The notes: generated by a model not told the origin, from the sequence alone. 64,000 nt of DNA from Tenodera sinensis (GCA_030765045.1 CM060966.1:59429022-59493021); one strand, 5' to 3'. Shown: positions 10,755 through 22,600, counted from the stretch's first letter. Program-made: numbers and translations.

Positions 10755-12330
10755 ATGCTAATATCTCGAAGGAAACCAAAAATTCAACAACGATTAAACG
10801 TATACCTGGATAATGGTAAAATAGAACAGACAGTGAGTATAAAATATCTAGGAATAATAGTAGACAACAGATTCAGATTCCGTCAGCTTATCGATCATAT
10901 AGTAGAAAAGTCAAAGAAAGTAATATATGCATTAGGAAAATCGGCAAAAATCAACTGGGGACTGCGTTCTGAAGTAATGAGCATAATCTACAAAGGAACA
11001 ATCTTGCCACTGATCTCTTATTGAGTGCCTGTTTGGATAGATGCTTTAAAAATACAATATAATGCGAAAAAAAAGACAGGCACACAGATTAATAAATATT
11101 AAAATTACAAAAGCATTCAGGACTACTTCGCATGAAGCCCTATGTACTTTGGCCGGAACAACTACGATCATCATCAAATTAACAGAAATAGCCAACTACC
11201 ACAATATTATAAGGTGAAGAGCCAAACTTACAGCCCAACTTGATATCCCAATAAACTACAAAAGATGGCCCCATCCTACCGTTAAGCATAACCATTGAAG
11301 AAAAGAACTAAACAGATACATATGTTCAAATATATACCGATAGCAGCAAAACTTATCCGGGCGTAGGATCTGGAGTTGCTATCATCTATCAGGACCAATT
11401 AATACAAAAATATAATTTATTTATGCCAACAAACTTACTGTTGGTGTCTTTAAGCACGCAACTGGTTTGAGAATTCAATGTCATTCTGGCAGGTTGTCAC
11501 AGTAGCTTAATGGTTAGAGTACCCGCCGAGTAAGCGGAGGGTCTGTTTTTCAAATCCCAGCTGTGGCAGTGAATTTTTAAGTTCCAGTTCTACCTCTCAA
11601 ACAACAATATCAGTTTAAATCACACAACAGGTGCTCAAACAACCAAGCGGAACAAATTGCAATATTAAATGCCTTTAAAATTCTTAATGCCAGAGAAATT
11701 AAAGGTAAATCCACAGTAGGGCACACTGATAGCCAGATAACATTAGATCTTCTGCGGAATAACAGAATACATTGTCCTCTGTTAGAGGAAATAAGAATCA
11801 ATCTAACAACCCTAAAATCCAAAGAATGGAAGATACATTTTACATGGGTTAAAGGGCATATAGGAATTGAAGGAAATGAGCTTGCTGACACACTGGCTAA
11901 AGAAGCAGCAAACAACACAGCTACAGCAATAGTGTACGATCTAAAGCCCATTAGCACCATGAAAAGTGAACTGAAACAAGAGAGCCTGAAACGGTGGGAA
12001 AATGAGTGGAAATCCACACAGAACGGTGCACTTACAAAGACCTACTTTCCAAGCATTGAGAAAGGACTAACGATGAACTTAACCCTTACACACAACTTCA
12101 CAGCTGTAACTACTGCTCATGGGAAGTTTGGTGAATACTTCTGTCGATTTAAATTAACCAATGATCCAACATGCGTGTGTAGAAAGGAAATACAAACGCT
12201 ATCCTATGAAAGTGTGACATACTAAACCGTGAAAGAAACTATTTCAAGAAAGCCGTGACATTCAAATGTGTGAAGTGGCCAATTAAACATCAAGAACTAG
12301 TGGAAGACATATGAAACTATTTCAGAAGTA
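10755..12330 (+). pseudogene. R1-like ORF2, RT end and RNase H
   Basis: This continues the frame broken at 7441. The RT thumb reads VSIKYLGIIVDNRFRFRQLI and WGLRSEVMSIIYKG. After a decayed linker comes RNase H: YTDSSKTYPGVGSGVAI (first Asp, about 11335-11385), then NNQAEQIAILNAF (Glu), GHTDSQITL (Asp), and WVKGHIGIEGNELADTLAKE (last Asp, about 11840-11905). So the four RNase H acidic positions are visible. A tRNA-like insert splits the domain between the first Asp and the Glu. The tail ends with CRFKLTNDPTCVC around 12140-12180. Stops are present near 11024 and 12224. Confidence 0.75.
11495..11569 (+). repeat. tRNA-like SINE head or tRNA pseudogene in RNase H
   Basis: The segment has an A-box-like TAGCTTAATGG, a degenerate B box (GGTCTG...CAAATCCC), and ends that pair as a 7-bp acceptor-like stem (11495-11501 with 11562-11568, one G-T pair). 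The anticodon arm is imperfect and the T arm carries extra bases. A SINE head or retroposed tRNA is more likely than a working tRNA. Flanking sequence to about 11440 and 11600 is probably part of the same insert. Confidence 0.5.
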
Positions 12331-12989
12331 CCTACGTAAATAATATAGACTTTGAACTTTTGAAAATAACTATCGTCACATTAATTGTACAAACCAACAA
12401 CGATTGTACTGTAATCTTAAGATACTCTAATTATGTTAAACCATATGCAATTAGTATTACATTTTCTGTAATGGAACATGCTGAACTAAATTGAGGAGCT
12501 TTTTTCAAAACTCGATAGATGCACAAAATGCGTTTCTGAGAAAAACGGTGTTTTCTATTTATTGGCAATACTAATTGGTTAGCACAGCAACTGTATTAAT
12601 CATTCAATTCTCCTTCCTGGTACTGTCTCATTGTATGTGAAAAGAAGCAAACAGCATAGTTTAACAGGTGCAAATTTGGGGTTTGAAAATGCTGAATTTT
12701 TTAAAAAACCGATAGATGCTGATTAACTTTTCTGCGTGAGCGAGAAATTGAGACATGAAATTTCGTTATTTTTGTCATTTATTGCTTTTGTTCCTTTTTA
12801 TTTATGCATTTATTATTTTTTATTTATTTTCACCTCTTTATAATACATAATGTACTATACGACCAACATATTAATGTTTACAAGCATTGTTTTATTAGGT
12901 ATAAACTTAGAAACTAAGTACTGCTACATTCACAATAACAATATATTTTGTTTTATTTATATAACAAACATATTAAATACACAAAGAAA

Positions 12990-13480
12990 TTTCAAACAAT
13001 ATGAAGAAGTAAGCATAGTGACTTTCTGTACTTCTTAATGTCTTGCTTTATAGCAGCAGTGATGCCCTTCTGTAATATTCCTATTCTGTCACCTCCTCTG
13101 GTTTCCTTTGGCGCATTCCCAGATAAGTGAAATTTTTTAGCCAGGAGAGATAATCTAACTTTTGACACCCCTGTGATTCCTTGGAAGCTTTTAGCGCATA
13201 ATGACAATATACTGCCATCATAACTTCTCACACTGTATTTAATGCTAACAGTCTGCTTTCTATTTGCAGCCTCTTTATTCACCACTCAGCGATTAGGAGA
13301 TGTAATACTCATATATTTCATAAGGAATTTATCTTGATCTATTTTGTTGAGCATGGAATGGTGTTGGTGAAATCCACTTACATCATTATAAGTCAAATCA
13401 GCTGCATCACAGTGCTTATGGCCTTCACTTTTAGGATTTCGTGGATTGCACTCGAGACCATGTGAACATGTAATTGCTGG
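12990..13480 (-). pseudogene. Transposase-like fragment
   Basis: The minus-strand frame from about 13480 down to 12992 (one stop near 13288) contains NKIDQDKFLMKYM, then CAKSFQGITGVSKVRLSLLA, then a KETRGGD segment. The word order cysteine, aromatic, ITGVSKxRL, and a K-E-T-R-G-G-D motif recalls the N-terminal part of a transposon protein found in insect and hydrozoan genomes. I cannot name the superfamily with confidence. Its position inside the 12491-14690 inverted repeats supports a transposase origin. Confidence 0.45.
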
Positions 13481-13639
13481 AGTATGAGCTTTCCTTGACT
13501 TGAATTTTTATTTTCTTTACTTGTTTTTGCAATTCCTACCTCACGCGCATTCTACGACTGGTACAGTTTCACAATCTGAGCTCCTGTCCATTGTCCATAG
13601 TACAGTGCAGTGTCTCAACTAAGAATAAAAATGCCATGT

Positions 13640-13745
13640 AAGTATAACAAAGCTTGTAGAAGCTCCTGCCTTCTGTGTAAGGGGTTCCGGGTTCGATTCC
13701 CGGTAGGAATTTTTTTCAGCCAAGATTATTCCTCATCCTCTCAAG
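13640..13745 (+). repeat. tRNA-derived SINE fragment
   Basis: A B-box GGGTTCGATTCCC lies at about 13687-13700. It is followed by a CAGCCAAGATTATTCCTCAT tail matching (reverse complement) the SINE at 18200-18622. The A-box side is degenerate. This shows the same SINE family on the plus strand inside the DNA transposon. Confidence 0.65.
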
Positions 13746-13900
13746 TATGAATCAACGTGTGAATGTATGTGAATTCAGCGTATAAGAACTCCCAAAACGG
13801 AAAACCCATTGTTAAACGAGTAACACCATTGCCAATAGGCAAGGCCACCGATATGACCTCTGCAGTTAGAAGCGGGATATAAATGGAACAAAAAAAGAAA

Positions 13901-14373
13901 ACCTGCAGAAATGAATGTGAAATCCAAGCGCACAACCTGAGTTCGCAGTTATTGCCTACGAAGCAGCAGTGTACAAAGCTTGCAGAAATGAATGTGAAAT
14001 CCAAGCGCACAACCTGAGTTCGCAGTTATTGCCAACGATGCAGCAGTGTACAAAGCTTGCAGAAATGAATGTGAAATCCAAGCGCACAACGTGAGTTCGC
14101 AGTTATTGCCAACGATGCAGCAGTGTACAAAGCTTGCAGAAATGCATGTGAAATCCAAGCGCACAACGTGAGTTCGCAGTTATTGCCAACGATGCAGCAG
14201 TGTACAAAGCTTGCAGAAATACATGTGAAATCCAAGCGCACAACCTGAGATCGCAGTTATTGCCAACGATGCAGCAGTGTACAAAGCTTGCAGAAATGAA
14301 TGTGAAATCCAAGCGCACAACCTGAGTTCGCAGTTATTGCCTACGATGCAGCAGTGTACAAAGCTTGCAGAAA
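13901..14373. repeat. 77-bp tandem minisatellite, six copies
   Basis: A 77-bp unit (starting TGCAGAAATGAATGTGAAAT) is repeated about six times in tandem with a partial seventh, with only scattered substitutions. Frames through it give identical-looking short peptides on the minus strand that are artefacts of the repeat. Confidence 0.9.
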
Positions 14374-14692
14374 TAATTGGTAATTCAAATAATCACAACA
14401 GTGAGATGGCAGTCAATGCCAAGATGCGTTTCATAGAATTCAGGTTGCTATACTCTCGATCATAAAATCATAAAATTGCATCTATCGAACTTTGCTTTAA
14501 CTGACCAAGTGCATCTATCGAGTTTTCAAAAAACTGCTGATATTCCCTACCTTCTATACAGGACAAGAATCCAATTTTGCAAAATCTGATTTCACAGAAC
14601 GACGCAGAAAGTGAAATTTAATCCGATACTATATTTAACCCAATTTCGTAAAATTTTGCATCTATCGAGGTTTGAAAAAACGCTCCTCAATT

Positions 14693-15142
14693 ATTATTGT
14701 CAACAAAAAAGCACATACATGCACACACTCACACACACTAACAGACGTACAGTATTTCTTTTTCTTTTTTCCTTTTTTTTTTCACCTAAAACTATGACGA
14801 ATGCACTCACATGACCTCTAACTCCTCGTGCACAAATGCTTTTAACATTCATTCTTCTTGCTACTTCATGTTAATTAAGATAAACTTTTGTAGACCTGGT
14901 TTATTACACATTTCCTTGTCGTTACAGTGGGAATAATGGAACTCTAGACTAACGCAACACTCAGTTCAAGTCGCAAGGGCATTAAAGACGAATAACCACT
15001 TGCTATTTAAGGGAAGTTTAGAACCAGTAATTGAAAATTCAAACCAATAGCAAGGAATATCTCCAAAATAGTTGGTTCTACAAAAGCTTTATTTGACATT
15101 AATTGTGTATTTTAACGAAATCAGTGATTTTTGTGCAGTAAG

Positions 15143-15184
<42 letters not shown>

Positions 15185-16141
15185 GCGGTTTACCAGTTAT
15201 GCAGAAATCATACAGGATGAAGAAGACTTAAGAGAGTATTCCTAGAATAATCAAGATATACATTTTATCTCTCATGAAAATCTTTTAAATATATGACATT
15301 TTACTCAAAATGGTTACACTCAATTTTGGGAAAATATTTTTTTTAATATTTCGCATATAAAGAGTGCTTTGGGGTGGGTGAACTTTCTTGAAAATATTCA
15401 AGTCGCATTCCTTTATTCGTCCGATATGACACAATGTTGGAGGACGCTAATTAAAAAAATAAGCATTCCTTTATGATGCTGAACTTAAATACCAAGTTTG
15501 TTATTCAACCGACTTTTCATGACCTTGTCCAGTTTTGTGCAAACTATTCTTACAAATGCTAATTCCTCTACTTATTTCACGTTAAGCGACATAAAAATTT
15601 GCTGGAATTATCTAATTAGCACTTTCCTTGCAGGTGCAATGAGAATATGGGGCTATAGTACGTTTAAATGAGTCAAACCTTTTAAAGCTATCACCATCTG
15701 ATGACTTGGAAATTCCTTTCTCTTTGCATGGTCAGGATATACAAAATGAATAACAACCTCGGACTTTAGAACAGTGAAAGCACTGGAAAGTTTAGGTAAA
15801 TAACAAGGAACATTTTTGAATGTGCACGAAAAGAAAGATGTATTTGACATAAATTAAATGTTTTAAAGAGATCTACATTGTTTGTATAGTAAGCTTTGTC
15901 TGTCTTTTACTAGGTATGCAAAAGTCGCCCAGACTTCAGAGGGCTTCTGAGGACATTGCCACAAAATTCAATATATATGCATTTGGTTTGTCATAAAAGT
16001 ATCCTAAATTTATGGTATTTAAGTCAAAATTGTTTTCGATAAAATCAAAGTTTTCGAAAAATTTTCTATATCAGTGTATTTCTATGTAAACTGTCTATGT
16101 CAATTTTCTATGTCTGGGGCCCCCACCCCACACTATCTTTA
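14693..16141. other. AT-rich dispersed-repeat region with (TC)n
   Basis: No gene. A (TC)n run sits at 15146-15181. Segments around 15030-15110 and 15780-15890 resemble each other and 4720-4800 (conserved words TATTTGACAT and AATAGCAAGGAATAT), so an old interspersed family of unknown type is present. Confidence 0.45.
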
Positions 16142-16153
16142 CATTTTTACTTT

Positions 16154-16394
16154 GTTGTATTGTTGTAGTGTTTAACGCCCGCTTTTACTACTACGGCACC
16201 GCAGGCGGTGACACTGATAATACATGAAGATGGAGCACTGGTGGAATGAGATGGCGGGGGAAACCGGAGTACCCGGAGAAAACCCGCCCTGACGCCGCTT
16301 CGTCCACCACGAATACCACATGCGGGTCCCTGGGATCGAACCCGGGCCGCGTAGGTGGTAGGCGAGCGCGCTAACCGCTCGGCCACGGCGCCGC
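16154..16394 (-). mobile_element. tRNA-derived SINE with 12-bp target-site duplication
   Basis: Read on the minus strand, the head (16394 downward) begins GGCGGCGCCGTGGCCGAGCG, with an A box TGGCCGAGCGGTT and a B box GGGTTCGATCCC, resembling Leu/Ser tRNA. A core with CGGGTTTTCTCCGG and a terminal CGTTAAACACTACAACAA follow. The duplication CATTTTTACTTT lies at 16142-16153 and 16395-16406. The same core or 3' end recurs at 18200-18622 and 43281-43330. Confidence 0.85.
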
Positions 16395-16522
16395 CATTTT
16401 TACTTTCTCTACTGGTAAGTAGAAGGAATAATTGTGTTCCATCCAAAAACTCGATGTCGAGATTTCATCGAAAATATGTTTTGAGACCCCTTCAATCCAT
16501 AAAGAAGAATTTTTTAATAAAA

Positions 16523-16568
16523 GGTCCGTGTATGTGTTTGTGTGTGTGTGAGTGTGTGTGTGTATGTG

Positions 16569-16607
<39 letters not shown>

Positions 16608-16776
16608 TGTCTGTGTCTGAGTGTGTGTGGTGTATGTATGTGTGGTGTCTGTGGGTGTGCGCGCGCGCGCGTGTGTGTGTGTGTGGTGTCTGCGTGTGTG
16701 TGTGTGAGTGTGTGTGTATGTGGTGTGTGTATGTGTATGTGTGGTGTCGGTGTGTGTTTTTGTGTGTGTGCGTAAA
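16523..16776. repeat. Complex (GT)n microsatellite
   Basis: Imperfect GT repeats with GTGTCT, GTAT and GC interruptions. Cys/Val-rich frames here are not genes. Confidence 0.95.
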
Positions 16777-16779
16777 ATC

Positions 16780-17310
16780 ACGTTTTTTATGGAAAATTGT
16801 TTATACAAGAGTGAGTAGAGAAAGTGATGTGAATGTGTTACCTAAAAGTAAGTAGAGAAAACACTATGAATATACGAGGCATGTATACAAAAATTTAACC
16901 AAATCTTTAGAGCCGTTTGTGAAATACCGGGAATATATATATATATATATATACAAGAATTGCTATGTAGAAGCGGGAATAAAAAAATGTTATTTTTTAT
17001 GTAAAATCGCGTTTTTTCGGGAATTACACCTATAGAGATATTCCGCACAACTTGGAAACGGTTCTAACGTTTTCCATCAAATTTTGTATTCAGATAGGGT
17101 TTTGCTTTTTAAATTCATCTATATGTGTAATTCCCCCCAAAACGCGATTTTACCTAAAAAATAACATTTTTTATTCCCTATTCTACAGTGCAATTCTTGT
17201 ATATATTGCCGGTATTTCAGAAACGGCCTTAAAGATTTGGTTAAATTTTTGTATACATGCATATTATATTTACAGTGTTTTCTCTACACACTTTTAGGTA
17301 ACACATTCAC
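16780..17310. repeat. Inverted duplication of Helitron 5' sequence
   Basis: The arm at about 16840-17030 (ending GTTTTTTCGGGAATTACACC) is inverted at about 17110-17310, around a spacer containing TTCCGCACAACTTGGAAACG. The same sequence occurs near 52830-53095. A short (TA)n tract (16933-16952) sits in the left arm. The structure could extrude as a hairpin and looks like two Helitron-derived pieces joined head to head. Confidence 0.7.
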
Positions 17311-18199
17311 ACCTATTTCTCTACACACTTTTCTATAAACAATTTTCCATAAAAAACGTGATTTTACTAAAAAAAATTATACTCAGTTTTAAAATAAGTC
17401 ATTCCATGTTCCGTATGTTGGAAATAGAAGTGCTATTACATTCACACTGTTTTCTCCTCTCACATTTAGGTAACACATTCACATCTCTTTCTCTACTCAC
17501 TCTTCTACAAAGAATTCTCACAATGTTCTGCATGTTAGAAATGGTAATGCTGCATATTACATTCACAGTGTTTTCTCTACTCACTTTTAGGCATCACAGT
17601 CACATCTCTTTCTCTACTCACTTTTCTATAAACAATTTTCCATAAAAAACGTGATGTTATGCCCCAAAAAAGCATTTTTTATTCCGACTTTTAAAATAGG
17701 TCATGCCATGTTCAGTATGTTTGAAATATAAATGCTATTACATTCACACTGATTTCTCCACTCACGTTTAGGTAACATATTCACAGCTCTCTCTCTACTC
17801 ACTCTTCTACTAATAAGTCATACATTTTTGTGTATGTTTGAAATAGAGATGCTGCACATTACATTCACAGTGGTTTTTTTACTTACTTTTAGGCAACACA
17901 CTCACATCTGTTTGTCTACTCACTCCTCTACAAAGAAGTCATACAATGTTCTGTATGTTAGAAATGGAAATGCTGCATATTACATGCACACAGTTTTCTC
18001 CACTCACTGTTAGGCAACACATTCACACCTCTTTCTCTATTCACTCTTCTACAAAGATGTCGCACAATTTTCTGTATGTTTGAAATAGAAATGCTACATA
18101 TTATATTCATACTGTTTTCTCTACTCAATATCAGGTAACACATTACATCTCTCTCTACTCACTCTTCTATAAATAAGTCATACATTCACATCTCTTTCT

Positions 18200-18622
18200 T
18201 TTCTTCCTTTCCCTGACTACCCTCCCCTTATGTAGGACTTACACCTCTTAGGTCTTAAAAACCAGCCTAGGCTCGTGGAGGAGAGGGACCACTGAACCAG
18301 AGTGAAGACCTGGAAGCAGGTGATCTGCCAAGAACCAGGTATGGTGGTGAGGAAGAGAATGATATGAAATGCAGGCGAAATTGATGATGGGAAGGGTGAT
18401 AATGGAGCAATTGGTTGAATGAATGGCGGGGGAAACCGGAGAATCCGAAGAAAATGGACGCTTGGTAGGCGAGCGATGTAACAACTCAGCCACGGTGACT
18501 CAGGGAAGGATGAGGAATAATCCTGGCTGGATAAAAACTCCTAGGCCCCTGCCGGGAATCGAACCCGGGACCCCTTGCACAGCAGGCAGGTGCTCTACTA
18601 ACTGCGCTACGGGGCCAGCCCT
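18200..18622 (-). mobile_element. Composite SINE with two tRNA-like modules
   Basis: TCTCTTTCT flanks the element at 18191-18199 and 18623-18631. Read on the minus strand it starts with a tRNA-like module (18616-18544). A tail with CAGCCAGGATTATTCCTCAT follows, then a second degenerate tRNA-like stretch (about 18500-18460, GTGGCTGAGTTGTTACATCG), the CCGGTTTCCCCCGCC core shared with the 16154-16394 SINE, and a unique 3' part. This looks like a dimeric or composite SINE. Confidence 0.75.
18544..18616 (-). other. tRNA-like module of SINE
   Basis: The 73 nt can fold as a tRNA: acceptor GGCCCCG/AGGGGCC (6 of 7 pairs), D arm, 7-nt anticodon loop CTGCTGT (nominal GCT), a 5-nt variable loop, and T stem CCGGG/CCCGG with TTCGATT loop. 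A Ser GCT tRNA should have a long variable arm, and this copy lies in a SINE, so it is a pseudo-tRNA rather than a functional gene. Confidence 0.7.
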
Positions 18623-18690
18623 TCTCTTTCTCTACTTACCCTTCTATAAACAACTTTCCATAAAATGCGATTTCACAGAAAAGAATCTTA

Positions 18691-19609
18691 TCTTATATAT
18701 TTAAAGGAGAAATTCTTGCATATATATTCCGCGCAGCTTGGAAACGGCTTTAACGATTTCAATCGAATTTTGTATTCAGATAGTTTATCTATATAGGGGT
18801 GATTCCTGAAAAAAAAACTCACACTCACTCTTCTACAAAAATATTCCTGGGGGGGGGGGAACGTTATTTTACATACAAAAAATGTTTGTCCCCACTTCTT
18901 AAATAAATCATACAATTTTCTTTGAGATAGAAGTACTACGTGTTACATTCACACTGTTTTCGCTACTCACTTTTAGGGAACAAATTCACATTTCTTTCAC
19001 TACTCTTCTACTAAGAATTTATATAATCTATAATTAATCTCGAACGCCGCTTGATCTATCACCTTTATATTCGGCACGTATATATATTTTTTCGTGGAGC
19101 TTTTTATGCTGTTTTACTATACAATGTATTACTTTCGCATAGTTTTTTTCTAATCAGTTTTCTTTTACATAGCAACTTTCGCAGGATCACTATTTACTCT
19201 CATGTTAACGTCACATAGCGCCATCTCGTAAATGTTTGAGGTTGTACTTTCTGTGTTGCTATGGTAATGTTAGATATGTTTTTCTTTGATTAGACCAATT
19301 AACTAATACAGGTTATTTAATACGTGTATTTCTATTCAAAGTGCGCAGTGTAAAATGTCTAGAACACGTTTGAGAAAAACATTTAACTTTAATTTACTCA
19401 GCCATGGGTCATCTCTAGAAAACACCTGCGAAAATCCTCCCAACTTCGCCCAGTAAAGAAACGCTGCCTTTAGTTCGACCCACGCGTGCTGCAAAGGTAA
19501 GATGCATACAAAATGTATCTAAAATTGTAAGTGCAGAGAGATCCAATGATTTAAATGCTCTACAAGAACGTGTTCGACTGCGTGTGTCACAACGTGTGGC
19601 CATTGAACT
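18691..19609 (+). promoter_or_regulatory. Helitron 5' region and leader
   Basis: The first 330 bp match the 5' region of the minus-strand Helitron ending at 53122 (TTCCGCGCAGCTTGGAAACG and following words) and contain a 10-base G run. From about 19020 the sequence is unique to this copy and should hold promoter and leader. The ATG at 19355 (MSRTRLRKTF) is a plausible original start, after which frameshifts appear: PTRAAKVRCIQNVSKIV and LQERVRLRVSQRVA are readable in a shifted frame up to 19600. No core promoter element could be assigned with confidence. Confidence 0.45.
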
Positions 19610-22600
19610 GTGGAACAACGGGGGCAGCGTCTAAAAGATATGCGACAACGTGCCTCACAACGTATGTCCGGTGAAACTATTGAGCAAAGTCAGCAACGTT
19701 TACAAGATCTGCGGCAGCGTGCGTTGAAACGAGCGGGTACAGAAAGTTGTGTGGAACGCGAGCAACGTTTACAAGATCTGCGGCAGCGTGCGTGGAAACG
19801 AGCAGCCACAGAAAGTTGAGGAACGCGAGCAACGTTTACAAGATCTGCGGCAGCGTGCGTTGAAACGAGCGGGTACAGAAAGTTGTGAGGAACGCGAGCA
19901 ACGTTTACAAGATCTGCGGCAGCGTGCGTTGAAACGATCAGCCACAGAAAGTTGTGAGGAACGCGAGCAACGTTTACAAGATCTGCGGCAGCGTGAGTGG
20001 AAACGAGCAGCCACAGAAAGTTGTGAGGAACGCGAGCAACGTTTACAAGATCTGCGGCAGCGTGCGTGGAAACGAGCAGCCACAGAAAGTTGTGAGGAGC
20101 GCGAGCAACGTTTACAAGATCTGCGGCAGCTTGCGTTGAAACGAGCAGCCACAGAAAGTTGTAACGAACGCGAGCAACGTTTACAAGATCTGCGGCAGCG
20201 TGCGTTGAAACGAGCAGCCACAGAAAGTTGTGAGGAACGCGAGCAACGTTTACAAGATCTGCGGCAGCGTGCGTGGAAACGAGCAGCCACAGAAAGTTGT
20301 GAGGAACGCGAGCAACGTTTACAAGATCTGCAGCAGCGTGCGTTGAAACGAGCAGCCACAGAAGGTAGTGAGGAACGTGAGCAACGTTTACAAGATCTGC
20401 GGCAGCGTGCGTTGAAACGAGCAGCCGCCGAAAGTTGTGAGGAACGTGAGCAACGTTTACAAGATCTGCGGCAGCGTGCGTGGAAACGAGCAGCCACAGA
20501 AAGTTGTGAGGAACGCGAGCAACGTTTACAAGATCTGCGGCAGCGTGCGTGGAAACGAGCAGCCACAGAAAGATGTGAGGAACGCGAGCAACGTTTACAA
20601 GATCTGCGGCAGCTTGCGTTGAAACGAGCAGCCACAGAAAGTTGTAAGGAACGCGAGCAACGTTTACAAGATCTGCGGCAGCGTGCGTTGAAACGAGCAG
20701 CCACAGAAAGTTGTGAGGAACGCGAGCAACGTTTACAAGATCTGCGGCAGCGTGCGTGGAAACGAGCAGCCACAGAAAGTTGTGAGGAACGCGAGCAACG
20801 TTTACAAGATCTGCGGCAGCGTGCGTTGAAACGAGCAGCCACAGAAGGTAGTGAGGAACGTGAGCAACGTTTACAAGATCTGCGGCAGCGTGCGTTGAAA
20901 CGAGCAGCCGCCGAAAGTTGTGAGGAACGTGAGCAACGTTTACAAGATCTGCGGCAGCGTGCGTTGAAACGAGCAGTCGCCGAAAGTTGTGAGGAACGTG
21001 AGCAACGCTTACAAGATCTACGGCAGCGTGCGTTGAAACGAGCAGCCGCCGAAAGTTGTGAGGAACGTGAGCAACGCTTACAAGAGCTGTGGCAGCGTGC
21101 GTTGAAACGAGCAGCCGCCGAAAGTTGTGAGGAACGTGAGCAACGTTTACAAGATCTGCGGCAGCGTGCGTTGAAACGAGCAGCCGCCGAAAGTTGTGAG
21201 GAACGTGAGCAACGTTTACAAGATCTGCGGCAGCGTGCGTTGAAACGAGCAGCCGCCGAAAGTTGTGAGGAACGCGAGCAACGCTTACAAGATCTGCGGC
21301 AGCGTGCGTTGAAACGAGCAGCCGCCGAAAGTTGTGAGGAACGTGAGCAACGTTTACAAGATCTGCGGCAGCTTGCGTTGAAACGAGCGGGTACAGAAGG
21401 TTGTGAGGAACGCGAGCAACGTTTACAAGATCTGCGGCAGCGTGCGTTGAAACGAGCGGGTACAGAAAGTTGTGAGGAACGTGAGCAACGTTTACAAGAT
21501 CTGCGGAGGCGTGCGTTGAAACGAGCAGCCGCCGAAAGTTGTGAGGAACGTGAGCAACGCTTACAAGATCTACGGCAGCGTGCGTTGAAACGAGCAGCCG
21601 CCGAAAGTTGTGAGGAACGTGAGCAACGCTTACAAGAGCTGCGGCAGCGTGCGTTGAAACGAGCAGCCGCCGAAAGTTGTGAGGAACGTGAGCAACGTTT
21701 ACAAGATCTGCGGCAGCGTGCGTTGAAACGAGCGGGTACAGAAAGTTGTGAGGAACGCGAGCAACGTTTACAAGATCTGCGGCAGCGTGCGTGGAAACGA
21801 GCAGCCACAGAAAGTTGTGAGGAACGCGAGCAACGTTTACAATATCTGCGGCAGCGTGCGTGGAAACGAGCAGCCACAGAAAGTTGTGAGGAACGCGAGC
21901 AACGTTTACAAGATCTGCGGCAGCTTGCGTTGAAACGAGCAGCCACAGAAAGTTGTAAGGAACGCGAGCAACGTTTACAAGATCTGCGGCAGCGTGCGTT
22001 GAAACGAGCGGGTACAGAAAGTTGTGAGGAACGCGAGCAACGTTTACAAGATCTGCGGCAGCGTGCGTGGAAACGAGCAGCCACAGAAAGTTGTGAGGAA
22101 CGCGAGCAACGTTTACAAGATCTGCGGCAGCGTGCGTTGAAACGAGCAGCCACAGAAGGTAGTGAGGAACGTGAGCAACGTTTACAAGATCTGCGGCAGC
22201 GTGCGTTGAAACGAGCAGCCGCCGAAAGTTGTGAGGAACGTGAGCAGCGTTTACAAGATCTGCGGCAGCGTGCGTTGAAACGAGCAGCCGCCGAAAGTTG
22301 TGAGGAACGTGAGCAACGCTTACAAGATCTACGGCAGCGTGCGTTGAAACGAGCAGCCGCCGAAAGTTGTGAGGAACGTGAGCAACGCTTACAAGAGCTG
22401 TGGCATCGTGCGTTGAAACGAGCAGCCGCCGAAAGTTGTGAGGAACGCGAGCAACGCTTACAAGATCTGCGGCAGCGTGCGTTGAAACGAGCAGCCGCCG
22501 AAAGTTGTGAGGAACGTGAGCAACGTTTACAAGATCTGCGGCAGCTTGCGTTGAAACGAGCAGCCGCCGAAAGTTGTGAGGAACGCGAGCAACGTTTACA

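Larger units (their letters stand above)
6102..12400 (+). mobile_element. R1-like non-LTR retrotransposon, 5'-truncated, split by an RTE-like element
   Basis: The coding order is the end of the endonuclease/linker (6110-6480), reverse transcriptase (6480-7441 and 10755-11100) and RNase H (about 11320-11990), followed by a C-terminal cysteine-containing tail to about 12225. RT plus RNase H with PWWVKEL and a QKAPGDDGI motif is typical of the R1/LOA group. The element is split at 7441/10755 by a 3.3-kb RTE-like element and again near 11440-11600 by a tRNA-like insert. The 5' end abuts an AC microsatellite. The exact 3' end is uncertain. Confidence 0.75.
12491..14690. mobile_element. DNA transposon with about 33-bp TIRs and subterminal motif copies
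   Basis: Left end 12491-12523 and right end 14657-14690 are inverted copies (TTGAGGAGC, a T/A-rich stretch, then CGATAGATGCA) with about three differences. The motif CGATAGATGC or its complement recurs at 12512, 12710, 14477, 14510 and 14657, which suggests transposase-binding subterminal repeats. I could not find a convincing target duplication. The interior holds a transposase-like fragment on the minus strand, a SINE fragment and a 77-bp tandem array. Confidence 0.65.
17035..18690 (+). repeat. Helitron-derived fragment with degenerate tandem repeats
   Basis: From 17035 the sequence follows the Helitron 5' region seen at 18691 and (inverted) at 53122. It then runs into imperfect units of roughly 100-170 bp containing AACACATTCACATCTCTTTC, TCTACTCACTCTTCTACAAA and AAATAGAAATGCT words. 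The same units occur inverted at 51190-52850. A SINE interrupts at 18200-18622. No coding capacity. Confidence 0.6.

Noticed and set aside
18544..18616. Functional tRNA-Ser(GCT) gene
   Set aside because: It folds as a tRNA but lacks the long variable arm of tRNA-Ser and is part of a duplicated-target SINE.
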